Under the pieces are notes generated by a model. That model searched no databases, was not told where the DNA came from, and was given only the letters and a program-made list of their open reading frames with translations. Shown in pieces: positions 53,410 to 62,066 of a stretch of DNA of 64,000 nt (the first letter of the stretch is position 1; each line of letters starts with the position of its first letter). The translations under genes and the position numbers were made by a program. The stretch is from Afipia sp. GAS231 (lineage in GTDB: Bacteria > Pseudomonadota > Alphaproteobacteria > Rhizobiales > Xanthobacteraceae), in the NCBI RefSeq assembly GCF_900103365.1, contig NZ_LT629703.1, positions 5,814,501 through 5,878,500 on the forward strand. The letters are read 5' to 3'.

Positions 53410-53669
53410 GAGCTGAGCGGAAACCCCACGCGATGCGGTGCGAGGCTGACGTCACCAGTGATGGCGAGCTAGCTAAAGAGTTTATTGTCCGCGCGATGGT
53501 GAAGGAGATTCCATAAAGCCTGATCGACGAATCCCAACGGCGAGGCCCGCTGGAATTACAGTTTCGGGTCCGGAGGGGACGATGCTTCTGTGGTCGAATT
53601 GCAGATTACATGACATCGATGTGAAGCATAACCGAAGCTACGATCCTGGAGGTTCACGCGGTTTCCTCA

Positions 53670-54632
53670 TCAACCTCGCGACGATCCTAGGATGACCGTG
53701 CGTGCCGACCGCAGGAACCTCTCGACCACTGGCGTCGGCAACCTGTGCCTGAGTCTTTGGATTACCACCGGAAGGCGCTGTGAACATTCGAGCGGTAGCG
53801 CGTGTAACCCCCAACGATCGGCGCCGTGGCGATAAGAGTATTCCGTCATAACTGTGACGTACCCTCCGGTTCCGAGGAGTTGCAGGCGCAGTTGCATGGA
53901 ATAGGTCGCTATCGCCGCATCCGGCACCGTCAGGCCACGCTGCCTGAATTCGTCCTCCAGGATGGTGCGGGCAATGCTGTCGGTGGCCGCCAGGATCCAG
54001 GACTCTCCCGTCAAGTCCGTCCAGTCGACCCCGTCTCGCATTGCCAAAGGATGAGTTGAGCTCACGACGACCTTGAGCTCCTCCTCCATCAAGTGCTCGA
54101 TGAGTAATTCGCTATCTATGTCCTCGCGTGAGCGCCGCCCCAGCAGAACGTCTATGCCGCGTTCCATGAGTTCGCGGTATTCAGTCCCTGAAACGCGCAT
54201 GCTGGTCTCGAAGACATGCACGGATATTCCGGGATAGCGGCCGCGCAAATCTGCAATAATGTCGGCCATCAGGCCTCCGGCGATGAATGCCATGTCGGCA
54301 CCGACGCGCACGATTCCGCGGCCGCCGTCCGTCAGGAACGCGATGTCGCGCATGCCGAGGTCGAGCGTATCAAGCGCCTGACGCCCGCGGGCGACCATTG
54401 CTTCTCCGGCCACGGTGAGCACCACGCCGCGCGGGCCTCGGTCGAGCAGACGTATGCCCGCGAAACGCTCTAGGTCGGCGATCGCCTGCGAAACGGCAGG
54501 CTGGGTGATCGACAGAAACGCCGCCGCTTTGGCCATGCTGCCGAGCTCGGCTACGACCGTCAGGGTGTGAAGATCACGAAGCTTCAGGGAACGCCCGAGC
54601 CGCATCCGCAATGCATCGTCTCGCGTAGACAT
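53670..54632 (-). CDS. LysR-family transcriptional regulator
   Basis: 320-aa LysR-type regulator with helix-turn-helix GSMAKAAAFLSITQPAVSQAIADLE and an effector domain (GIVRVGADMAFIAGGLMADIIADL, HPLAMRDGVDWTDL). It resembles regulators of aromatic or amide catabolism in general form only. It is divergent from the iron-sulfur/ferredoxin/transporter/amidase run, with a 103-bp gap, and probably controls it. Confidence 0.9.
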   Translation of the reverse strand: MSTRDDALRMRLGRSLKLRDLHTLTVVAELGSMAKAAAFLSITQPAVSQAIADLERFAGIRLLDRGPRGVVLTVAGEAMVARGRQALDTLDLGMRDIAFLTDGGRGIVRVGADMAFIAGGLMADIIADLRGRYPGISVHVFETSMRVSGTEYRELMERGIDVLLGRRSREDIDSELLIEHLMEEELKVVVSSTHPLAMRDGVDWTDLTGESWILAATDSIARTILEDEFRQRGLTVPDAAIATYSMQLRLQLLGTGGYVTVMTEYSYRHGADRWGLHALPLECSQRLPVVIQRLRHRLPTPVVERFLRSARTVILGSSRG

Positions 54633-54735
54633 AACGTTTTCTTATATCTCCATTCGAGCTTTGGCAATTCCGGAGACACGCCTCTCCACTCAATGCTGGA
54701 GGCTAGGGTCGGTAGCCTGAGGGAGCAACAGACGA

Positions 54736-56052
54736 ATGGATTTCACCGAGGCAATCAACACGCGCATGCAAGACGTGGCCTCCGCGTGCGTCGGCTGTGG
54801 CAAGTGTTTCGAGGTCTGCCCAATGAAGGGGCCAATCGGCCTCTCCGAGGCCGACCCGAAGGAGGTGCTCGGTGGCATTGTCGATTTGATACGCGGCGGC
54901 AATGGCAACGAAGCTGCGCAACGCTGGGCCAGCGCATGCTCAAGCAGCGGCCTCTGCCGCGACGCCTGTGACTACGGGGTGGACCCGCTCTTTCTTGTGA
55001 AGATGGCAAATTACGCGAATGTCCGTCGCCGTGACGGCGACGCTGTCCGCAAGAACGGAGCTTCTTCCTTCCGCGCCGTCGCAAAGTCGCTGCGGATGGT
55101 GTCCAGGCTTCAAGTGGATCAGAACACAGTGGCGCGGCTGCAGCCGACACTCAAGCCCGCCACGGAGGAATGTAAGCCCGACATCGCCTTCTACATTGGT
55201 TGCAACGTGGGAAAGACGCCGCACATTGTCCTGCTGTGTGTCGAGATCCTGCAGGCGATGGGCTTGTCCTGCGAGATCCTCGGCGGTTCGAGCGCCTGCT
55301 GTGGCATCAACCAATTTCGGGCGGGTGACGGCGAAACCGCCGGGCGGGCCGGCCTGGCCGCGCTGAGCCAGATCGAGGCCAAGCAGGCCACCACCAACCT
55401 GTCGTGGTGCCCGAGCTGCCAGTTGCAGTTTGAGGAGGTCATCCTGCCCGCACACCGGCTCATGACGGGGCGCGATGATGCCGGCCTGACGCCGTTCTTT
55501 GTCTTTCTCGAGCGCAATCTCGACAAGCTGAGGCCACTCTTCAAGCACGACATCCGCAAACGGGTCGCCATCAACGAGCGACCCGGAACACCCGATGTCT
55601 TGCGCGCGGTCGAGCGGTTGCTGAGCGAGATTCCAGGCATCGAGCTCGTGCACCTCGACGTGCCGCGGGCTGGACTGATGTCCACCTATCTGAACGTCAC
55701 TCCGAAGTTCAAGGAAAGCCTGCGTGCGGAGGAATTCGAGGCGGCGGCGCGCGCGGGCATCACCACTCTCGCAACCATTTTTCACGGATGCCATCGGGAG
55801 CTCTGCAAGTTCGAGAACGACGTTTCCTTCGAAATTGTCAATGTGGTCGAGATCATCGGAGAAAGCATCGGCATCCGCGTGGAAGATACCTACAAGAAGC
55901 TGGCGCTCGCAGCGTCCGTAGACGAGGCGCTGCAGAACAGTGCGTCACTGTTGGCCGAACACGGCCTCACTGCCGATGAAGCCCGGGACGCCCTCATTGC
56001 CGACCTGCTCGGGGCAAAGGTGCTCCAAGGGGCGATCCAGGAAATTGCCTAA
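54736..56052 (+). CDS. Iron-sulfur protein with CCG domain, HdrD/GlpC-like
   Basis: 438-aa protein. The first 4Fe-4S motif is canonical (C-V-G-C-G-K-C-F-E-V-C-P, near residues 18-29). The second is CSSSGLCRDAC, with Ser where the second Cys is expected. One CCG domain is complete: C then 31 residues, CC, 35 residues, C-P-S-C, matching the heterodisulfide reductase HdrB signature. The second CCG (HGCHRELC) is degenerate. Such proteins pass electrons to or from disulfides or quinones, often with a flavoprotein. Here the likely partners are the ferredoxin and FAD reductase that follow. GGGAG precedes the ATG. Confidence 0.88.
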   Translation: MDFTEAINTRMQDVASACVGCGKCFEVCPMKGPIGLSEADPKEVLGGIVDLIRGGNGNEAAQRWASACSSSGLCRDACDYGVDPLFLVKMANYANVRRRDGDAVRKNGASSFRAVAKSLRMVSRLQVDQNTVARLQPTLKPATEECKPDIAFYIGCNVGKTPHIVLLCVEILQAMGLSCEILGGSSACCGINQFRAGDGETAGRAGLAALSQIEAKQATTNLSWCPSCQLQFEEVILPAHRLMTGRDDAGLTPFFVFLERNLDKLRPLFKHDIRKRVAINERPGTPDVLRAVERLLSEIPGIELVHLDVPRAGLMSTYLNVTPKFKESLRAEEFEAAARAGITTLATIFHGCHRELCKFENDVSFEIVNVVEIIGESIGIRVEDTYKKLALAASVDEALQNSASLLAEHGLTADEARDALIADLLGAKVLQGAIQEIA

Positions 56053-56075
56053 CACCCAAACAGCACAGGCCAATT

Positions 56076-56399
56076 ATGACACGGATTGTTTTCAGGACTC
56101 CGCAGGGAACCGATCGCGAATGCGAGGCCGGGATCGGCGAGAGCCTCATGGCCGTTGCACGCAATCATGCGATCCACGGCATTGAGGCCGAGTGTGGCGG
56201 TGCCCTTTCCTGTGGCACCTGCCATGTTTACCTCACGGCGCCTGCCAGCGCGGTCCTGCCGGCCCCCTCGGAAGCGGAGAGCAGCATGCTCGAGGTGGTG
56301 GCGGCGGAGCGCAGGTCCGACAGCCGGCTCGCCTGCCAGATTGCTATCACGCCCGACCTGTCCGGGTTGTTCGTCGAAATCCCGGCAACGCAGTTCTAA
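56076..56399 (+). CDS. 2Fe-2S ferredoxin (adrenodoxin/putidaredoxin type)
   Basis: 107-aa ferredoxin with the ligand pattern ECGGALSCGTCHVY (C-x5-C-x2-C) and the fourth Cys in SRLACQI. This is the spacing of vertebrate-type ferredoxins that serve oxygenases and P450s. It is encoded 23 bp after the iron-sulfur protein, and its stop overlaps the next gene's start (TAATG), so the reductase is its obvious partner. Confidence 0.92.
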   Translation: MTRIVFRTPQGTDRECEAGIGESLMAVARNHAIHGIEAECGGALSCGTCHVYLTAPASAVLPAPSEAESSMLEVVAAERRSDSRLACQIAITPDLSGLFVEIPATQF

Positions 56400-57649
56400 T
56401 GCAAATGGGCATAAATCCGGGAACGTTGGGGAGTATCGCCATTATCGGTGCTGGCCATGCCGGTACCGAGGCAGCATTTGCTCTTCGCCTTCACGGCTTC
56501 GACGGGTCGATCACGCTGATCAATGGCGAGGATGCCTTGCCCTACCAGCGTCCACCTCTGTCCAAATCCTTCTTGCAGCGCGGCTTGAGTACGCCTCTGC
56601 GTTCGCCGGATGCATTTGTTAGCGCCAAGATCGATGTCGTTCGCGCCAGGGTAAGAGAAATAGATCAAACGCGACTGGCGTTGCTTTTGGACCGAGGCGA
56701 CGAGATACGGTGCGATCATGTTGTACTCGCCCTTGGTGCACAGCCCAACCGGCTCGCTGTGGCGGAAGGCTTAAACCTTGCCAATCTCAATGATCTGCAA
56801 TCGGCCGAGCGCCTGCGCGGCGCGCTGCCGCACGCCCGCCGCGTAGCTATCATCGGTGCAGGCTTCATCGGAATGGAGCTCGCGGCAGCCGTGGTGGCTC
56901 TTGGTAAACAGGTGGTGATCGTTGATCGGGCTGCGAGAGTGCTGGAACGGGCGACGTCGCGCGACGTATCCCGTTATCTTGGCGATCGGCACCGCTTACG
57001 CGGCGCAAAGATCATCCTCGATGTGGGCGTAACCGACATCCGGCGCCATAGCTCGCTGGGCTGTGTTCTGACCCTATCCAACGGCGTGCAGATCGATGCT
57101 GACCTCGTGGTCGAAGCCGTCGGCGTCACGCCGAGACTCGAGCTTGCGAAGCAAGCCGACCTTCGGACGGGCATCGGAATCATCGTCGACCGCGATCTTC
57201 TGACGTCGGATCCGCGAATTAGTGCGATCGGAGATTGCGCGCAATTTGCACCTTGCGAAGGCTCCCGCGCTATCGTGCTCACCTCTGTTCAGAATTCGGC
57301 CGATCAGGCCAGGCACGTCGCCAAACGCCTTGCCGGTGTGCGGACTTCATATTTCGCCGTCCCCTGGTTCTGGAGCGATCAGGCAGATGACAAGCTGCAG
57401 ATCGTTGGGCTTGTCCCGCAATGCGCCGACCGGGTGGTGCGGCGCTCCAAAAATGACCGATCCTTCTCGATATTTTCCTTTCAGAATGACCTGCTCGCCA
57501 GCGTCGAAACATTGAATTCTCCAGCAGAGCACGTGATCGCCCGGCGTCTCTTGGGCGCAAGTGTCCCGATCCGGCCGCAACAGGCCGAAGATCCCAAGTT
57601 CGACCTGGCCTCTCTTCTCCGTGCGCCTTCACAGGCCGCAAAAAACTGA
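56399..57649 (+). CDS. FAD-dependent ferredoxin reductase
   Basis: 416-aa pyridine nucleotide-disulfide oxidoreductase of the ferredoxin/rubredoxin reductase type. FAD-binding IAIIGAGHAGTEAAFALR, LPYQRPPLSK, NAD-binding RVAIIGAGFIGMELAAAV, and the second FAD motif SAIGDCAQF are in place. The start overlaps the ferredoxin stop codon; an alternative ATG lies six bases on. It passes electrons from NAD(P)H to the ferredoxin. No oxygenase is encoded in the run, so the terminal acceptor is open. Confidence 0.92.
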   Translation: MQMGINPGTLGSIAIIGAGHAGTEAAFALRLHGFDGSITLINGEDALPYQRPPLSKSFLQRGLSTPLRSPDAFVSAKIDVVRARVREIDQTRLALLLDRGDEIRCDHVVLALGAQPNRLAVAEGLNLANLNDLQSAERLRGALPHARRVAIIGAGFIGMELAAAVVALGKQVVIVDRAARVLERATSRDVSRYLGDRHRLRGAKIILDVGVTDIRRHSSLGCVLTLSNGVQIDADLVVEAVGVTPRLELAKQADLRTGIGIIVDRDLLTSDPRISAIGDCAQFAPCEGSRAIVLTSVQNSADQARHVAKRLAGVRTSYFAVPWFWSDQADDKLQIVGLVPQCADRVVRRSKNDRSFSIFSFQNDLLASVETLNSPAEHVIARRLLGASVPIRPQQAEDPKFDLASLLRAPSQAAKN

Positions 57650-57715
57650 AATTGCCGAAAGGTCCGAAAGGTCGAACGAGGCCTCCAAGTCTTCCAGATA
57701 ACTAAGGAACAATAG

Positions 57716-59011
57716 ATGTCGATCTCTCTGAGCGAAGGTCTGGTCATAGCGCCAAAGAAGAGTCCGCCACGCGTCTGGAGTTCAATCTATTTCCAGGTCG
57801 TCATCGCTGCGATATTTGGCGTAGCGCTAGGATGGTATCTCCCAGCGCTAGGTACGGAGATGAAGATATTCGGCGATTTCTTCATTCGCTGCGTCAAGAT
57901 GGTGCTTATCCCGATCATTTTTCTGACCATCACGGTCGGTGTTGCCCGAATGACCGACATCAAAAGGCTCGGTGCGGTTGGAATTAAGACGATTCTTTAT
58001 TTCGAGGTAATCTCGACGATGGCTCTGGCGATTGGGCTAATCGTCGGCAATTTCGTTCAGCCTGGCGCAGGATTCAATGTTGACGTCTCCAAGATTGATA
58101 CCGCATCGATCGCTACATTCCAGAAAAGCTCTACGACACTTGCCGACACGATCTTCACACTGGTGCCGGAAAATATCCTTTGGGCCATGTCCAAGGGAGA
58201 GATATTACCAGTCCTGATTTTTGCCGTCCTCTTTGGTGTCGGGCTTTCTCTGAGCGGAAAATTCGCTCAGTCCGCCGTCGATGCGATGGACAGCGCACTT
58301 CATGGATTTTTCGGCGTGATGCGCATCGTCATGCGGCTCGCTCCGATTGGCGCGTTCGGCGCCCTTGCCTTTACGATCGGGAAATACGGGATCAGTTCCG
58401 TTGTCAATCTCGCGCTGCTTGTGGCCTGTATGTATCTAACGTCAGCGTTCTTCATTGTGTTTGTACTAGGAGCTGTGGCGCGCATTGCCCGTGTGCCGAT
58501 GCTGAAATTCCTGCGCTATATCCGTGCCGAAATCGCCATCGTTCTTGGCACCTGTTCATCTGAGAGCGTGCTCCCGCAACTCATGGAGAAGCTGGAGCGC
58601 GCGGGATGTCCCAGGCCTATCGTCGGGCTGGTGATGCCTGCGGGCATAACCTTCAACCCGGACGGAAGTGCGATCTATCTGAGCCTCGCGGCGTTGTTCA
58701 TATCGCAAGCGACGAACACCACTCTGTCGCTAACAGATCAGATCGCCCTGCTTGCCGTCATGCTTGTGACATCCAAGGGTTCCGCCGGTGTGGCTGGAGC
58801 CGCTTTCATCGCCCTTGCAGCCACGCTGGCCACGACTCACACGCTTCCTGTCGCCGGGCTTGCGCTACTTCTTGGGGTCGACCGATTCATGAACGAGGCT
58901 CGCGCGGTAACTAATACCATCGGCAATGCGCTCGCAACGCTGGTCGTGTCGCGTTGGCAAGGAGAACTGGACGACAAGGCCATGATGCAAGCCTTGGCGC
59001 CGGACGTGTGA
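57716..59011 (+). CDS. DctA/GltP-type dicarboxylate or amino acid:cation symporter
   Basis: 431-aa membrane carrier of the DAACS family, with about eight membrane helices and two re-entrant loops. Signature segments are GTCSSESVLPQLME, MPAGITFNPDGSAIYLSLAALF (re-entrant tip and ion site) and DRFMNEARAVTNTIGNALATLVV. In DctA the first is typically TSSSE; here TCSSE. AAGGA precedes the ATG. It takes up C4-dicarboxylates or acidic amino acids. Its place before the amidase suggests uptake of an amide or its acid product. Confidence 0.92.
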   Translation: MSISLSEGLVIAPKKSPPRVWSSIYFQVVIAAIFGVALGWYLPALGTEMKIFGDFFIRCVKMVLIPIIFLTITVGVARMTDIKRLGAVGIKTILYFEVISTMALAIGLIVGNFVQPGAGFNVDVSKIDTASIATFQKSSTTLADTIFTLVPENILWAMSKGEILPVLIFAVLFGVGLSLSGKFAQSAVDAMDSALHGFFGVMRIVMRLAPIGAFGALAFTIGKYGISSVVNLALLVACMYLTSAFFIVFVLGAVARIARVPMLKFLRYIRAEIAIVLGTCSSESVLPQLMEKLERAGCPRPIVGLVMPAGITFNPDGSAIYLSLAALFISQATNTTLSLTDQIALLAVMLVTSKGSAGVAGAAFIALAATLATTHTLPVAGLALLLGVDRFMNEARAVTNTIGNALATLVVSRWQGELDDKAMMQALAPDV

Positions 59012-59124
59012 GCGCCGGTCACCGAGCTCTCGCTTCCAGAGGTCCGGGAGCTTCCGGATCTGATCGGCCCAAAACAAGCGCAACGCGCGGCGCATCGAGT
59101 TGTTAGCCTTCTGCAGGATTGATG

Positions 59125-60339
59125 ATGTCTCCTATCACGCCACCCCTTCCTCGTAGGGATGATCCCGTCGGCGCTTTCATGCCAGGAGCGCGTCTTCATA
59201 TCGATCCCACGGGCTCAGGACCGCTGGATGGTTTCACCTGTGGCGTCAAAGACGTCTTCGATATTGCGGGAGCGACAACGGGCTTCGGCAATCCTGTCTG
59301 GGCGCGAACCCATCCGCCGGCAACAGCGCATGCCTGGGCCGTCGAGCGTGTGCTCTCTCGCGGTGCGCACGTGGTGGGTAAGACCATCTCGGACGAGCTG
59401 GCCTTCAGTCTCAGCGGTGTAAATCACCACTATGGCGCCCCGCTCAATAGCGCTGCGCCCGATCGCCTGACCGGAGGCTCATCCTGCGGGTCGGCAGCGG
59501 CTGTCGCCGCAGGGCTCTGCGACTTTGCGCTAGGAACGGATACGGCCGGCTCCATCCGTGCTCCCGCGAGTTTCTGCGGTCTGTTCGGCTTTCGCCCCAC
59601 CCATGGCGTAGTGTCGACCACTGGGGTCTGCGCACTTGCGCCCTCCTTCGACGTAGTCGGATGGTGCGCTCGCAAGCCTGGGATACTTGAACGAGTGGGA
59701 GACGTGTTGTTGCCGCCGGACCAACTCGGTCTTGAATCATCGGTAATCCACTGGGATCTCGAGGCCTGGAGTATTCCGGAAGCGTGTGACCCGTCGCACC
59801 GCGTTCAGATTGCCGGTCTCGTGTCCCCAAGCATCCGGCTTGAGGACGGAGAGGTGAGCGAACAGGGGCTCGACCTCTGGTTCGAGACGTTCCGGACATT
59901 GCAACTGGCGGAGGTCTGGGCGCAGCTGAAGGACTGGCTGGAGGCCGCAACACCCGCGCTCGGGCCCGGTATTGCGGAGAGGATGAAAGCCGCTCGAAGC
60001 GTGACCGCTGAGCAGGTCTCGGCCGCAGCGGCTCTGCGCGACGATATTCGCCGCCAACTGGAGCGAACCTGGCGGCGGACACACGTGATTGTGATTCCCA
60101 CCGTTCCCGGTGCAGCCCCGCTGCGGTCCGCTTCCGTGGAAACGCTTGAGGCCTATCGGCGGCATGCGATGCGTCTTCTTTGTGTGGCGGGACTTGGTGG
60201 ATGTCCTCAGGTGACGCTTCCGTTCTTGCGCACGTCCCATGCACCACATGGACTTTCGTTGATCACACCTCCCGGTACTGACCGTCAGCTACTCGCACTG
60301 GCGCACCGAATTGCTGCGAAGTTCGCAGCATTGGATTGA
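59125..60339 (+). CDS. Amidase-signature hydrolase
   Basis: 404-aa amidase. The catalytic lysine K42 is in GFTCGVKDVFD, the Gly/Ser-rich motif is TGGSSCGSAAAVAAG, and the nucleophile S143 is in GTDTAGSIRAPASF. ATG 59125 is chosen since AGGA lies 6 nt before it; another ATG is directly upstream. The enzyme cuts a C-N bond of an amide or carbamoyl compound. It ends the five-gene rightward run under the divergent LysR gene. Confidence 0.9.
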   Translation: MSPITPPLPRRDDPVGAFMPGARLHIDPTGSGPLDGFTCGVKDVFDIAGATTGFGNPVWARTHPPATAHAWAVERVLSRGAHVVGKTISDELAFSLSGVNHHYGAPLNSAAPDRLTGGSSCGSAAAVAAGLCDFALGTDTAGSIRAPASFCGLFGFRPTHGVVSTTGVCALAPSFDVVGWCARKPGILERVGDVLLPPDQLGLESSVIHWDLEAWSIPEACDPSHRVQIAGLVSPSIRLEDGEVSEQGLDLWFETFRTLQLAEVWAQLKDWLEAATPALGPGIAERMKAARSVTAEQVSAAAALRDDIRRQLERTWRRTHVIVIPTVPGAAPLRSASVETLEAYRRHAMRLLCVAGLGGCPQVTLPFLRTSHAPHGLSLITPPGTDRQLLALAHRIAAKFAALD

Positions 60340-60522
60340 AGTGGACGTGATCACGCTCCCCGGAGGGCGGTGACCTCGGGGTAGGGTCGCTATTCGACAA
60401 CGATCACGTCGACATCATCGAACTCATGGCATGCAGCGGCGACTAAGTTTCACGGTCGATCATGTCGTTAGGCGCAGCACCGGTGCATGGTTCGGTCCGG
60501 ATCCCCTTGCCATACATACCGA

Positions 60523-61389
60523 TTATGGCTGAGACGTCAGACCCAGCTTCCTGGCGAAGATGCGGTCCACCGCCCGCTTGGGCAGCAGCCGCGGCAGGGT
60601 CCAGTTGAACAGGGCGTTCTTGACCACGGCGTAGCGGGTCTTCGGCTTGTCGACGGTCAGCGCCATGAGCACCACGGCGCCCAGCCGTTCGGGCTTCAGT
60701 CCTTGACGGCCGCTCTTGATGAAATAATCGTTGACCCGTTTCGCCGGCCCCGCGTAGACGGTGCCCGCGAGATAGCCGATATCGGTGGCTTCAGCCTTGT
60801 CCCAGATGGCGGTGACCACCGCCCCCGGGCCGATGATGATCACGTCGATTCCGAACACCATCAGCTCGCGCCGCAGCGACTCCGACAGCCCCTCCACCGC
60901 GTGTTTGGAGCCGACGTAGGCGCCGACGAAGGGCGCGCCGAGCTTGCCGGCCATCGAGCTCATGTTGATCACCCGGCCGGGCCGCGTCCGGCTGGTCGGC
61001 GTCGCCGCCAGCAGCGGGGCGAAGGCCTGGGTCACGCGCAGCAGACCGATGACATTGACATCGAACACCTGCTGGATTGCGTTGATCGGCTGATAGAGCA
61101 AGGGTCCGCCGAGGCCGATGCCGGCGTTGTTGACCAGGCCGAACAGCGGTTCGCCGCAGAGCGCCGTCTTCACCTGCCCGGCGGCGGCGGCGACGGAGGC
61201 CGCATCGGTGACCTCCAGGATGATGGGGGTGATCTTGCCCCGCGTCGAGGCCGCGGCCTTGCGCAGCGGCTCGCCCGCGGCCTCTGAGCGCACCCCGGCG
61301 AAGACGTCGTAACCCGCCTTGGCAAGGGCCACGCTGGTCGCAAAGCCGATACCGGTCGACGCGCCGGTCACCACAACTGTCTTAGACAT
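60523..61389 (-). CDS. SDR-family oxidoreductase
   Basis: 288-aa short-chain dehydrogenase. TGASTGIG at the N-terminus, NNAGIGLGG, catalytic Ser in NMSSMAGKLG and Y-x-x-x-K in GAYVGSKHAVEGLSES are all present. AGGGGACG precedes ATG 61389. A MerR-type promoter with a 19-bp spacer lies 62 bp upstream, matching that of the quinone oxidoreductase, so both are probably controlled by the MerR protein encoded between them. Confidence 0.92.
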   Translation of the reverse strand: MSKTVVVTGASTGIGFATSVALAKAGYDVFAGVRSEAAGEPLRKAAASTRGKITPIILEVTDAASVAAAAGQVKTALCGEPLFGLVNNAGIGLGGPLLYQPINAIQQVFDVNVIGLLRVTQAFAPLLAATPTSRTRPGRVINMSSMAGKLGAPFVGAYVGSKHAVEGLSESLRRELMVFGIDVIIIGPGAVVTAIWDKAEATDIGYLAGTVYAGPAKRVNDYFIKSGRQGLKPERLGAVVLMALTVDKPKTRYAVVKNALFNWTLPRLLPKRAVDRIFARKLGLTSQP

Positions 61390-61450
61390 GTTCGTCCCCT
61401 GGCTTGTTCGCCCCGCCGCGCAGCCAGCGGTGCGAACACTGATCGCCACA

Positions 61451-61481
61451 GCCCTAACCTTTAAGTGTGGTTGAGGGTCAA
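61451..61481 (-). promoter_or_regulatory. MerR-type promoter for the SDR gene
   Basis: On the minus strand -35 TTGACC (61476-61481) and -10 TAGGGC (61451-61456) are separated by 19 bp, the stretched spacing used by MerR activators. The spacer carries CTCAACCACACTTAAAGG, closely like the one at 62016. Confidence 0.6.
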
Positions 61482-61566
61482 GCGGTATTGGCGAAAATCG
61501 GCCAAATCGGAGAACGTGCGATCGACATTCGTGGCGCCGGCCATGCCGGTCGACGAACGCAATCCG

Positions 61567-61992
61567 TCACCTGTCCAAGGCGTGCGTCCGCTGCGGGCCC
61601 TTGAACTGCTTCAGAACGCGGTCGATGTTCGCTTCACAGGTCAACCCCTCAGGCCTGTCCTCAACATCGGCGATCAAGGCCTCGATCTGCAATCGCGCCC
61701 GCGCCAGGCGCTTTTCCATCGCGCTGATGTCGTCGACCTTCTTCCGCAGGGCGCCGAGCAAAGCCCCATCGTAGCCGCCGGACAGGTCACCGGGCATGAG
61801 GCGGCGAATTTCTTCGAGGGTGAAGCCGGCATCCTGGGCACTGGTAATGATGTTCAGCGCCATGAGCGCAGCGGGCGAATAGATCCGATAGCCGTTGGCC
61901 CGCCGGCCGACGCTGATCAGGCCTTGGGCTTCGTAGAAGCGAATCCGGGACGCAGTGAGCCCGGTGCGCTTGGCCAGTATTCCGATTTGCAT
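61567..61992 (-). CDS. MerR-family transcriptional regulator
   Basis: 141-aa regulator. Winged-helix MQIGILAKRTGLTASRIRFYEAQGLI, wing GRRANGYRIYSPAAL and a long dimerisation coiled-coil (about 75-120) are clear. One cysteine (C118) lies near the C-terminus, so it is not a metal sensor of the multi-Cys type. It probably senses a small molecule or redox state and acts at the two 19-bp-spacer promoters. Confidence 0.9.
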   Translation of the reverse strand: MQIGILAKRTGLTASRIRFYEAQGLISVGRRANGYRIYSPAALMALNIITSAQDAGFTLEEIRRLMPGDLSGGYDGALLGALRKKVDDISAMEKRLARARLQIEALIADVEDRPEGLTCEANIDRVLKQFKGPQRTHALDR

Positions 61993-62009
61993 GATTTCTC
62001 CAATGCCGC

Positions 62010-62040
62010 TTGACCCTCAACCTAACTTGAATGTTATCGA
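62010..62040 (+). promoter_or_regulatory. MerR-type promoter for the quinone oxidoreductase gene
   Basis: -35 TTGACC (62010-62015) and -10 TATCGA (62035-62040) are separated by 19 bp. The spacer has the partial dyad CTCAA-CCTAAC-TTGAA. It is nearly the same sequence as the SDR promoter at 61451-61481. Confidence 0.65.
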
Positions 62041-62066
62041 CGAGACAGTCCAGGAGCAAAAAACGA

